Source of the DNA: Oceanospirillum beijerinckii DSM 7166
Lineage (GTDB): Bacteria; Pseudomonadota; Gammaproteobacteria; Pseudomonadales; Halomonadaceae
DNA length: 36,824 nt
Assembly: GCF_000422425.1 (NCBI RefSeq)
Contig: NZ_KE383833.1
Coordinates: 64,057-100,880 of the forward strand
Direction: 5' to 3'
Shown here: in pieces, positions 23,319-31,567 of the stretch
Layout: every line of letters begins with the position of its first letter
Numbering within the stretch: position 1 is the first letter of the stretch
Notes under the pieces: generated by a model
The model's database searches: none
Told to the model about the DNA's origin: nothing
What the model saw: only the letters and a program-made list of their open reading frames with translations
Made by a program: the position numbers and the translations under genes

Positions 23319-23337
23319 AATGACACTCATTGTCATT
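23319..23337. promoter_or_regulatory. Dyad upstream of the copy-1 DUF4212/symporter operon
   Basis: AATGACA-CTCAT-TGTCATT is a perfect 7+7 inverted repeat with a 5-bp spacer, 84 bp upstream of the DUF4212 ATG. Position and symmetry fit an activator or repressor site. The regulator is unknown; the response regulator of the nearby kinase is an untested candidate. Confidence 0.45.
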
Positions 23338-23674
23338 TTTATAACCGATATACGCCTTTTTGCCTTATCCCCAGTTTATTGTTATGAAAGTTCCTGTTTT
23401 CAGGCACATTCGATTTTTAAAAATATCCCCTTCGATGTAATCCCCGACATTAGTATTAGACCCTAACAGACAAGCCCTGAAAACTTAAAAAATCCTTACA
23501 AAACAAAAAGATGCAACAAACATGCAAGCCAGAAAAAAACTCCGCTTTTTTGCTTTATACTATAAAGGTCTAATAGGTCAGAGGGAGTAAAATAGGGCGA
23601 ATAGAACCAAATGGTCACAACTCAGCCAACAGAGCAAAGTATCTTAAGCTCCATAATGAAGATTAGAGACATTG

Positions 23675-23758
23675 TTTTGCTGCTACGCATATAAACGAGT
23701 GACTTATTTTGCTGCTATGCATATAAAGCAATTTTTTCTATCTTATTGCTTTACATAT
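23675..23758. repeat. Three related direct repeats (about 21 bp units)
   Basis: TTTTGCTGCTACGCATATAA plus A (23675-23695) recurs at 23707-23727 with one change (C to T). A degenerate third copy TATTGCTTTACATATAAA is at about 23744-23761. Spacing is about 32-37 bp, roughly three helical turns. They lie on the far side of the copy-2 terminator, in the distal upstream region of the copy-1 operon. Confidence 0.75.
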
Positions 23759-23788
23759 AAAAAAAGGAAAACATGTTGCTTTCCCTTT
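23759..23788 (-). terminator. Terminator after the second symporter gene
   Basis: Read on the minus strand, AAAGGGAAA pairs with TTTTCCTTT (one bulge) around GCAACATG and is followed by a run of T. It ends about 30 bp past the stop codon of the copy-2 symporter gene. Confidence 0.7.
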
Positions 23789-23816
23789 GAAAAAGAGCCA
23801 GATATTGAATACAAAA

Positions 23817-25652
23817 TCAGTGCTCCTGAGCTGCTTCTGCACCTCTGGGAATACGAATATGATCGACCATGGCCTGAATCTCTTCCGGTGGTTCAGGCGT
23901 GGAATAAGACACCAAGAAAGCGACCACAAAGTTCATCATCATCCCCAGTGCACCGAAGCCTTCTGGGGAGATCCCCAGAATGAGATCCTCTGTCGCCCCA
24001 CCCAGAAATTTAAAGTAGATAATATAGGCCAATGTAGAAATCAACCCAACCAGCATACCGGCAATCGCCCCCTGCTTATTGATCCGTTTAAAAAAGATAC
24101 CCATGACTATCACAGGAAAGAAACTGGCTGCAGCCAACCCAAAGGCCAGAGCAACAGTAGCGGCCACATAATCAGGTGGATTCAGACCGAAGTAACCCGA
24201 TATAAAAATCGCTGCAACAGAAGCCATACGGGCAGCAACCAGCTCCTGCCGCTCATTAATTTCGGGCAGCAGCGTCTTCTTTAACAGATCATGGGAGATC
24301 GCAGTTGAGATCACCAGCAACAAGCCCGCGGCAGTGGACAATGCCGCTGCAATCGCACCAGCGGCCACTAAAGCAACCACCCATTCCGGTAACTGGGCAA
24401 TTTCGGGGTTAGCCAACACCATAATATCCCGATCCACAAACACCTCATTGGCATAGGGTTGCTGGCTGGGGTCAAAACCTGGAGCTACCGCACTATCGAT
24501 AATCGGGTTCAGTGTTAAGCGCTGCCCCAGATCGCCATAATCATCCGTCAGTTCAGGCTTTCCACCGACAAAAGCTTCACCTGAGGCATACTGCACCTTG
24601 TTGTCCCCATTCCTGTCATTCCAAGCGATCAATCCTGACTGCTCCCAATTCTTAAACCACTGAGGCATAGCGGTATAGTCCGTACCCTCTCCCTCTTGCC
24701 CATTGATCGTATTGATCAGATTGAGTTGCCCAATGGCACCCACCGCCGGTACTGTCAGATAAAGAACCGCAATAAACATCAATGCCCAGGCAGCAGAAGC
24801 CCTGGCATCACGGACACTGGGCACAGTAAAAAAGCGCACAATTACGTGAGGTAATCCTGCAGTACCCGCCATCAGTGCAGCAGTGATAAAGAAAGTATCC
24901 AGGGTAGAACGTGAACCAGCCGTATACTCATGAAAGCCCAACTCCTGTACTACCTCATCTAACACAACGAGTACGGGTTTACCTGCCCAGATTGGATTCA
25001 CGGACTCCTGCACCGTCGCCCCAAGCCCGGTCTGAGGCAGAATATGGCCCGTCACCTGCATGACCAAAAAGACCGCAGGGACAGTATAGGCAAAGATCAA
25101 AATACAATACTGAGCCACCTGAGTGTACGTGATCCCCTTCATACCACCTAAAACCGCATAGAAAAACACAATCACCATACCGATTAATACACCCCAATCG
25201 ATACTGACATGCAGAAAGCGTGAAAATACTATCCCTGTACCACGCATCTGACCTGCAATATAAGTAAAAGAGATAAAGATGACGCAGATCACCGCTATGG
25301 TACGGGCCGTATTTGAGTAATAACGATCACCGATAAAGTCAGGTACAGTAAACTTGCCAAACTTACGCAGATAGGGGGCTAACAACATTGCCAAAATGAC
25401 ATAACCGCCGGTCCAGCCCATCAAATAACCCGAAGCATCATAACCCGCAAAAGAGACAATACCCGCCAGAGAGATAAACGAAGCCGCCGACATCCAGTCC
25501 GCAGCGGTTGCCATACCGTTAGCAGCAGGATGCACACCGCCGCCCGCAATATAAAACTCTTGAGTGGAACCTGCCCGGCTCCAGATGGCAATACCGATAT
25601 ACAGCGCAAATGACAGGCCGACAAACAGGTAGGTAAGTAGATCGAGCCCCAT
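23817..25652 (-). CDS. Sodium:solute symporter, VC_2705 subfamily (ActP-like), copy 2
   Basis: This is a 611-residue paralogue of the 584-residue symporter at 21214-22968, alignable from end to end. It shares the N-terminal A-G-G-G-V-H-P-A-A-N-G-M-A-T-A-A-D-W block, G-T-A-G-L-P-H-V and A-A-L-S-T-A-A-G. The extra length lies in periplasmic loops (about 205-250 and 320-400). The insert again carries an EF-hand-like D346-R-N348-G-D350-N-K-V. A different but related carboxylate substrate, or a different affinity, is a reasonable inference. The ATG follows AGAGGA. The DUF4212 copy 2 is 64 bp upstream. Confidence 0.92.
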   Translation of the reverse strand: MGLDLLTYLFVGLSFALYIGIAIWSRAGSTQEFYIAGGGVHPAANGMATAADWMSAASFISLAGIVSFAGYDASGYLMGWTGGYVILAMLLAPYLRKFGKFTVPDFIGDRYYSNTARTIAVICVIFISFTYIAGQMRGTGIVFSRFLHVSIDWGVLIGMVIVFFYAVLGGMKGITYTQVAQYCILIFAYTVPAVFLVMQVTGHILPQTGLGATVQESVNPIWAGKPVLVVLDEVVQELGFHEYTAGSRSTLDTFFITAALMAGTAGLPHVIVRFFTVPSVRDARASAAWALMFIAVLYLTVPAVGAIGQLNLINTINGQEGEGTDYTAMPQWFKNWEQSGLIAWNDRNGDNKVQYASGEAFVGGKPELTDDYGDLGQRLTLNPIIDSAVAPGFDPSQQPYANEVFVDRDIMVLANPEIAQLPEWVVALVAAGAIAAALSTAAGLLLVISTAISHDLLKKTLLPEINERQELVAARMASVAAIFISGYFGLNPPDYVAATVALAFGLAAASFFPVIVMGIFFKRINKQGAIAGMLVGLISTLAYIIYFKFLGGATEDLILGISPEGFGALGMMMNFVVAFLVSYSTPEPPEEIQAMVDHIRIPRGAEAAQEH

Positions 25653-25716
25653 GATGATTCCTCTGAAGATACTATTATTGTTGTAATACCTGCAAACAGC
25701 CGCAACTCAATAAAAA

Positions 25717-25971
25717 CTACTCGTCCACGTCGTATTTTTTATCGAGCTTGTTCATATTGCGGGCGTACATCACCAGAAGAACTAAAAAGACAAAAATAGA
25801 GCCTTGCTGAGCGAACCAGAACCCCATCTTAAAACCGAAGAAGTGGATCTTATTCAGCTCATCAACAAAGAGGATGCCGCAACCATAAGACACCACAAAC
25901 CAGATAATCAGATAACGAAGAATCGGCTCGATATTTTCTCGCCAATAAGCCGCCGCTTGCTCTTGTTTCAT
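25717..25971 (-). CDS. DUF4212 small symporter subunit, copy 2
   Basis: This 84-residue protein has two membrane helices and the G-F-W-F-A-Q-Q-G-S motif. It parallels copy 1 but diverges in the second half, ending N-K-L-D-K-K-Y-D-V-D-E. The ribosome site AAGGG is 8 nt before the ATG. It is the small partner of the copy-2 large subunit. Confidence 0.92.
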   Translation of the reverse strand: MKQEQAAAYWRENIEPILRYLIIWFVVSYGCGILFVDELNKIHFFGFKMGFWFAQQGSIFVFLVLLVMYARNMNKLDKKYDVDE

Positions 25972-26280
25972 GGGTTAACCCTTTATTAGCTTTTTTGTTG
26001 TTGTTTTTGCTGAGCCTGGCTTGGAGTATAGAAACACCGCCAACCTCTAAATCTAACAAATACTGAGCCTCAAAAGCCTTTGACTTTAGTCTTACAAAGA
26101 TAGATATCCACTAAAATCACTGTATTTTGATATTCTTCAACAGGCTGACTAGAGATTTTTCTAAAAAATTCATTACATTATCGGACTATAGACAGATATC
26201 ATCGGGATATTGTCTTTCAGAAAAACCGTTGTTGCGCAGGACTGCGTGTATTGCTTTAAATTTCCATCAGGTGACCCGAT
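25972..26280. other. Divergent promoter region between copy-2 symporter operon and sensor kinase
   Basis: This 309-bp A/T-rich region must carry both promoters. For the minus-strand operon TATACT at about 26024-26029 is a possible -10, with a poor -35. For the kinase no good consensus is seen. AGGTGA at 26270-26275 is the kinase ribosome site, 5 nt before its ATG. No gene is supported. Confidence 0.5.
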
Positions 26281-29200
26281 ATGTTTCAAGGCTGGGTATT
26301 AGTTATTATATCGCTACTCTATATTGCGATCCTGTTTTCGATTGCATGGTGGGGAGATACAAAAGCCAAGCGTAATAAACCACGCCTGAACTCACGCCGC
26401 CCATTTATCTACAGCCTGGCTCTGGGGGTTTATTGTGCTTCCTGGACATTCTACGGCACGGTGGGCCAAGCAGCTCATAGCAGCTGGATTTATCTGAGTA
26501 TATTTCTCGGCCCAATTATTATGTACCTGCTGTTCTCCAGCTTGATACGCAAAATTATCCGTGTCAGTAAGAAGCAAAACATCACCTCTATCGCTGATTT
26601 TATTGCCTCCCGCTACGGTAAAACCCAGAGTTTGGCCGTCCTGGTCACCTTGATTGCGCTGGTAGGCACTCTGCCCTATATCGCACTGCAATTGAAAGCA
26701 GTGGCAATGTCCTATAACGTAATCACCAGCTATCCAGCCCCTCTGGCAGATCACACCGTTAGCGTTTATAGCGATACTGCATTTTATGTTGCGATTATGA
26801 TGGCTGTGTTTGCCATCATTTTTGGTACCCGTCATATCGACGCCACGGAACACCACGAAGGCCTCGTACTGGCAATCGCCTTTGAGTCCATCGTTAAGCT
26901 GGTCGCCTTTATGACGGTAGGAGCTTATATTACCTACGGTATGTTTAATGGCTTTAACGACCTGTTAACCCATGCGCGCTACTATCTGGAAATTGAAAAA
27001 CAGCTGAGCAAAGATCCTATCAATTACGGCTTTATTGCTCAGACCCTGTTATCAATGCTGGCTATTCTGTGTTTACCCCGACAGTTTCATATCGCTGTAG
27101 TGGAGAACACCCATGTGGATGATTCCCGTACCGCCCGCTGGGTATTTCCTTCTTATCTGTTTGCAATCTCTTTCTTTGTGCTCCCCATCGCCGCTGCGGG
27201 CTTATTGATTTTCCCTGACGGCACTGTCGAACCGGATACTTTTGTATTAACTCTGCCAATGGCGGCCCAGGATAGCCTTCTGACACTATTAGCCTTCCTG
27301 GGTGGCTTTTCCGCCGCCACCAGCATGGTTATTATGGCTACCATAGCAGTCAGTATCATGGTGTCTAACGATATCGTGATTCCACTGTTGCTGAAATTCC
27401 GTTGGAGTGGCAGCACCTCTCACCATGACTTTGGCCAAATGGTCTTACGTATCCGCCGGATCGCCATTGTTTGTATTCTGGCACTTGGCTACCTCAGCTA
27501 CCGGATGTTGGCAGAGTTTAATACCCTGGCTGCTACGGGGCTGCTTTCCTTTGCTGCGGTCGCTCAGTTTGGACCAGCGTTGATTGGCGGAATGTACTGG
27601 AAACGTGGTAATCGCTACGGAGCCCTGGCAGGCATGAGTGCCGGCTTCTTTATCTGGGCTTATACCTTACTGATTCCCACACTGGTTAATGCGGGTTGGC
27701 TAGAATCGAGCATTCTGGCCGATGGCCCAGGCGGTATATACTGGTTGCGCCCGGAAGCCTTGTTTGGCGCTCACTTTGACTTCCTGACCCACGGCGTTGT
27801 ATTCAGCCTGAGCATTAATCTGTGCTTTTATATCGCCGTCTCTAATCTCACAAAGCAACGTGTGATTGACCGTATCCAGGCTTCTGCTTTTATCGACAGC
27901 ATCGATACCCGCAATACCAAAACCACCCGCCCCTGGATGGGCTCCACCTCGGTCGGCGACCTGATGGCATTATGCGAACGTTTTTTGGGACCAGAAACGG
28001 TCGATAAAGCCTTTCAGGATTACTTCCTGAAGCAAAATAATCAGGAGTTTAAACCAGATGAAAGGGCCAGCATTGAGGTCATTCAATTTACTGAGCGCCT
28101 GCTGGCCGGGGTATTGGGAGCCTCTTCCGCCCGAATCGTGATTAATTCAGCCCTGCAAGGTAAAGAGATTCAGATCAGTGACGTCATCTCTATTGTCGAT
28201 GAAGCCTCTCAGGTATTTGAATTTAACCGGGCATTACTGCAGGCCACGATTGAAAACGTCAGCCAGGGGATCTCTGTAGTGGATCACAATTTACGCCTAG
28301 TGGTCTGGAACCAGCACTACCTGGAGCTGTTTAACTTCCCGGATGACATGATTCATGTAGGTCAGCCGATGGAGAATATCTTCCGCTTTAATGCCCAAAA
28401 TGGTGAGTACGGTCTGGGAAACCCGGAAGAGCACGTACAGCAATTGACGGACAATATTCGTCGTGGCGAAGCGCATCGTTACGTCCGTTACCGAAAGGAT
28501 GGTACGGTACTGGATGTACAGGGCAACCCTATGCCTGGTGGCGGTTTTGTCTATACCTATCAGGACATTACCCAACAGAAACGCACCGAAGAAGCACTGA
28601 TACAGTCGGAAAATAACATCCGTATCTATACCGATAATGTTCCAGCGTTAATCGCTTACTTTGATACCGATCTCAGATATCTGTTTACCAATAAAGCTTA
28701 CGAAGAAACCATGAATGTTGATCGTAATGCTATTATTGGCCAACCAATTTATAAGGTACTACCGCTCAGTCAATATGAAGCACGCCGCCCCTATATCGAA
28801 AAAGTGCTCAAAGGCGAGCGCAGCGTTTTTGAGCTGGAGCACGCTCTGGATAATGGCCGCACCCGCTATGGTCTGGTGACTTATACGCCTCATAAAAATG
28901 ATCAGGGCGATATTTTAGGCTTCTTTGCCCTGTATCAGGATATTAGCGAGCGCCGTATTGCTGAAATCGCCCTGAAAGAAACCAACGAAACCCTGGAAGA
29001 GCGGGTTAAAGAGCGGACACAGAAACTGTCCGATCTAAACCAAGACCTGATGCAAGCTAAGCAGATTGCCGAACAAGCCAATGCCTCTAAAACCCGTTTC
29101 CTGGCAGCTGCTTCACACGATCTGTTACAGCCATTAAATGCGGCACGCCTGTTTACCTCGGCACTCGCCCATCAGGTCAAAGAGGAAAATCCAGAGCAAT

Positions 29201-30225
29201 ACCGCATGACCACCAATATTGACGGCTCATTAAAGGCAGCTGAAGAGCTATTAAGCACCCTACTGGATATATCCAAACTGGATGCCGGAGCACTCTTACC
29301 CAATTTGACCACCTTTAAACTGGCAACGATTTTAAAGCCTTTAAAAGCGGAGTTTGGAGCCTTAACCAATGATCGCGGCCTGCACCTGGATGTCATTAAC
29401 TCCAGTGCTATCGTAAAAAGTGACGCCCAGATGCTACGCAGGATTGTGCAAAACTTCCTATCCAACGCTTCCCGCTATACTCAACACGGCAAGATTCTAT
29501 TGGGTTGTCGACGCCTGAAAGACAGTATCCGCATTGAAGTTTGGGATACTGGTCCAGGTATTCCAGAAGAGAAACTGAGTGAAATTTTTCAGGAATTTAA
29601 ACGACTGGATCACCCGGAACGTCACAATAAAGAAAGCGAGAAGGGTTTGGGTCTGGGCCTGTCCATTGCTGATCGTATGAGCCGTGTACTGAAACACCAG
29701 ATACGGGTACGCTCATGGCCCGGCCAAGGTACAGTTTTTAGTGTTGAAGTCCCCTATGGCAGTGCCGCCGAGTTACCGCAGGAAGCTCCAAAAAGTGAAG
29801 GTACTAGCGGCGTAAGTGCTAGTAAGAAACGCAATAACCCACTGGCAGGACTGCACGTGCTCTGTATCGATAACGAGCCATTAATTCTGGAAGGTATGGA
29901 AGCTATGCTCAGTAACTGGGATTGCCGAGTCAGCAAAGCCACCACCATTGGCGGGGCAAAATCAGCGATTCGCAATAGTGGACGCCCGGATATTGTACTG
30001 GCGGATTACCACCTGGATAACGACGTTACCGGTGTTATGGCACTGACGGCCCTTAATGAGATGCTGGATGAGCCACTACCCGGCATTATGATTACGGCAG
30101 ATCGTACCGAAGCGGTTGCGGAAGAGATCAAGCGCGAGGGTTATACCGTATTGCACAAACCGCTTAAACCTGCACCTCTTAGAGCCATGGCAACCCGAGT
30201 TTTAAAAAGCCATAAACTGAAATAA
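26281..30225 (+). CDS. Hybrid sensor histidine kinase with sodium:solute symporter domain (CrbS-type)
   Basis: This is a 1314-residue membrane protein. Residues 1 to about 530 form a sodium:solute-symporter (SLC5) fold. They are followed by a STAC-like linker (about 555-625), a first PAS region (about 650-770), a second PAS region (about 785-900), a coiled coil (about 900-935), a HisKA domain with phospho-acceptor H946 in S-H-D-L-L-Q-P-L, an ATPase domain with N box N1062 and G-x-G-L-G-L-S, and a receiver domain with D1242. This order matches CrbS, which controls acetate use (acs, actP). It is divergent from the copy-2 symporter operon, a plausible target. It has two PAS regions; I expect one in CrbS. 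The cognate response regulator is not in this window. Confidence 0.92.
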   Translation: MFQGWVLVIISLLYIAILFSIAWWGDTKAKRNKPRLNSRRPFIYSLALGVYCASWTFYGTVGQAAHSSWIYLSIFLGPIIMYLLFSSLIRKIIRVSKKQNITSIADFIASRYGKTQSLAVLVTLIALVGTLPYIALQLKAVAMSYNVITSYPAPLADHTVSVYSDTAFYVAIMMAVFAIIFGTRHIDATEHHEGLVLAIAFESIVKLVAFMTVGAYITYGMFNGFNDLLTHARYYLEIEKQLSKDPINYGFIAQTLLSMLAILCLPRQFHIAVVENTHVDDSRTARWVFPSYLFAISFFVLPIAAAGLLIFPDGTVEPDTFVLTLPMAAQDSLLTLLAFLGGFSAATSMVIMATIAVSIMVSNDIVIPLLLKFRWSGSTSHHDFGQMVLRIRRIAIVCILALGYLSYRMLAEFNTLAATGLLSFAAVAQFGPALIGGMYWKRGNRYGALAGMSAGFFIWAYTLLIPTLVNAGWLESSILADGPGGIYWLRPEALFGAHFDFLTHGVVFSLSINLCFYIAVSNLTKQRVIDRIQASAFIDSIDTRNTKTTRPWMGSTSVGDLMALCERFLGPETVDKAFQDYFLKQNNQEFKPDERASIEVIQFTERLLAGVLGASSARIVINSALQGKEIQISDVISIVDEASQVFEFNRALLQATIENVSQGISVVDHNLRLVVWNQHYLELFNFPDDMIHVGQPMENIFRFNAQNGEYGLGNPEEHVQQLTDNIRRGEAHRYVRYRKDGTVLDVQGNPMPGGGFVYTYQDITQQKRTEEALIQSENNIRIYTDNVPALIAYFDTDLRYLFTNKAYEETMNVDRNAIIGQPIYKVLPLSQYEARRPYIEKVLKGERSVFELEHALDNGRTRYGLVTYTPHKNDQGDILGFFALYQDISERRIAEIALKETNETLEERVKERTQKLSDLNQDLMQAKQIAEQANASKTRFLAAASHDLLQPLNAARLFTSALAHQVKEENPEQYRMTTNIDGSLKAAEELLSTLLDISKLDAGALLPNLTTFKLATILKPLKAEFGALTNDRGLHLDVINSSAIVKSDAQMLRRIVQNFLSNASRYTQHGKILLGCRRLKDSIRIEVWDTGPGIPEEKLSEIFQEFKRLDHPERHNKESEKGLGLGLSIADRMSRVLKHQIRVRSWPGQGTVFSVEVPYGSAAELPQEAPKSEGTSGVSASKKRNNPLAGLHVLCIDNEPLILEGMEAMLSNWDCRVSKATTIGGAKSAIRNSGRPDIVLADYHLDNDVTGVMALTALNEMLDEPLPGIMITADRTEAVAEEIKREGYTVLHKPLKPAPLRAMATRVLKSHKLK

Positions 30226-30293
30226 CACTGAAGTCGGCTTTAGCCCATATAACTTCACCGCACTAATACTGGAGTCATCAGAGCAGTAAAAAA

Positions 30294-30327
30294 ACAAAAC
30301 AAGCCTGAGTAACCAGGCTTGTTTTGT
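30294..30327. terminator. Bidirectional terminator between sensor kinase and LysR gene
   Basis: A 14-bp perfect stem ACAAAACAAGCCTG/CAGGCTTGTTTTGT (30294-30307 with 30314-30327) and a 6-nt loop. A-rich sequence before it and TTTT within the 3' arm make it useful to both convergent genes. Confidence 0.88.
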
Positions 30328-30398
30328 CTCAGCTTAGACAGCACAACTCAAAAATCTTCTTAAAACTCAGCACTAAACAAGCCATAAATCAGCAGAGT

Positions 30399-31373
30399 TC
30401 ACATCATACCGGCACTTTTAGCAACAAAGCCCGGTTGATAACTACTGGCACTATCGATCGACTGAACTTTCCCTGCACCAATGGATGACGGCTTAAATGA
30501 AGCCGACTGAGTTTGGGCAGCCAACGTTTGAACCGGCTGAGTCTGAGACAGCAACCATTCGATCAGTTGCTGTACATCTTTATCCTGTTTATGCAGTTCC
30601 GGCACACGCAGCCAATAACTGGCTGGAGAGGGCACCGCTGGGCCAGGAGCGACTAAGCGACCACTGTTCAGCGCCTCTTCAACAATGCTTTCCCGTGCCA
30701 AAGCGATGCCCAAACCAGCGGCGGCGGCTTCAACGGCCATATCAACCCGGTTAAAGGCGTAATTTTCTGCCACCTTACCCATATCTAAACCCTGAGCCCG
30801 CAACCAGTATTGCCACTCGACGTGGCGATCCGCTCCCTGCCAGGCTTCGGTGTCATGCAGCAGCGCCACACCTTGCCAGCTCGTCACATCCTGCCAATCA
30901 AAGTCTTCCCGGTAGCCAGGTGCCATCACCGGAATCAGGGCTTCCGTGCATAACAGACGGGAATCAAAACCTAGGCTGTTTTTATCCGGGCTGTAATCAA
31001 TAGCCAGATCAAAATCACTGTCCAGACGCTCTAACGCCGCCGCAACCGCACGCACTTCAACCCTTAACTCTGGCGAATGCCGATGAAACTCGGCTAAACG
31101 GGGAATCAACCAATGGAAGGCAAACGAAGGAATCGCAGTTAAACGTACTATCCGCTCTTTTGCGCCATGCTTTAAATTTTCTACCGCGATTGACAGGGCA
31201 TTCAGCGATTGATGAGTCGCTGTCAGCAATATCTCACCGGACTCTGTCAACTCTAGGGAGCGAGCCTGACGGATAAAGAGTGCACCGCCCAGTTCTGTTT
31301 CCAATTTTCGAATCTGTTGGCTGACCGCTCCTGTGGTCACGCAAAGCTCCTGTGCAGCTTTGGAAAAACTCAT
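30399..31373 (-). CDS. LysR-family transcriptional regulator, N-terminus disrupted
   Basis: This is a 324-residue LysR-type regulator from the ATG at 31373. The helix-turn-helix (F-S-K-A-A-Q-E-L-C-V-T-T-G-A-V-S-Q-Q-I) begins at residue 3, so the usual first helix is missing. In-frame codons upstream of this ATG still read L-P-F-E-S-A-G-R-L, up to a stop at 31401. A proper start M-L-K-A-Q-T-L-T-A-L lies in another frame from 31422. The original reading was probably ...T-A-L-x-x-F-E-S-A-G-R-L-M-S-F-S-K, now broken by a small deletion of length 2 mod 3, such as 8 nt. AGGA 6 nt before the 31373 ATG could allow restart. It is divergent from dsdA, so it was probably the dsdA regulator (DsdC-like role). 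Confidence 0.85.
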   Translation of the reverse strand: MSFSKAAQELCVTTGAVSQQIRKLETELGGALFIRQARSLELTESGEILLTATHQSLNALSIAVENLKHGAKERIVRLTAIPSFAFHWLIPRLAEFHRHSPELRVEVRAVAAALERLDSDFDLAIDYSPDKNSLGFDSRLLCTEALIPVMAPGYREDFDWQDVTSWQGVALLHDTEAWQGADRHVEWQYWLRAQGLDMGKVAENYAFNRVDMAVEAAAAGLGIALARESIVEEALNSGRLVAPGPAVPSPASYWLRVPELHKQDKDVQQLIEWLLSQTQPVQTLAAQTQSASFKPSSIGAGKVQSIDSASSYQPGFVAKSAGMM

Positions 31374-31529
31374 TAAACGTCCTGCAGATTCAAAGGGCAG
31401 TTAGGGTCTGGGCTTTTAACATAGATCGGATCTCAGCATGACAGTGGTGACGTTTAACGCCAAGTCTTTAGAAAAACTAAACACAGCTTCAATTAGTATC
31501 GTTTGTAAAGCCAGCGCTTGCGCGCAACA

Positions 31530-31560
31530 CTGTCTGCAGATTTTAAATTTCTGCAGACAG
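31530..31560 (+). promoter_or_regulatory. 11-bp hairpin overlapping the dsdA ribosome site
   Basis: CTGTCTGCAGA (31530-31540) and TCTGCAGACAG (31550-31560) pair perfectly around a 9-nt A/T loop. The last bases of the right arm are the start of AGG (31559-31561), the ribosome site of dsdA (ATG 31568). Each arm also contains the palindrome TCTGCAGA. It may hide the ribosome site in RNA, or be a dimer-binding operator in DNA. A second dyad TTTAG-AAAAA-CTAAA (31467-31481) contains a LysR-type T-N11-A. Confidence 0.6.
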
Positions 31561-31567
31561 GTGCACT

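Larger units (their letters stand above)
23236..23816. other. Intergenic region between the two symporter operons
   Basis: This 581-bp region must hold the promoter of the copy-1 operon and the end of the copy-2 operon, both on the minus strand. It contains the dyad AATGACA/TGTCATT at 23319-23337, an A/T-rich stretch, three related 21-bp direct repeats at 23675-23758, and a terminator at 23759-23788. I see no convincing gene and no clear consensus promoter. Confidence 0.6.

Noticed and set aside
23672..23983. A 103-codon plus-strand frame at the end of the copy-2 symporter gene
   Set aside because: It is a by-product of the direct repeats and then runs antisense through the conserved symporter C-terminus.
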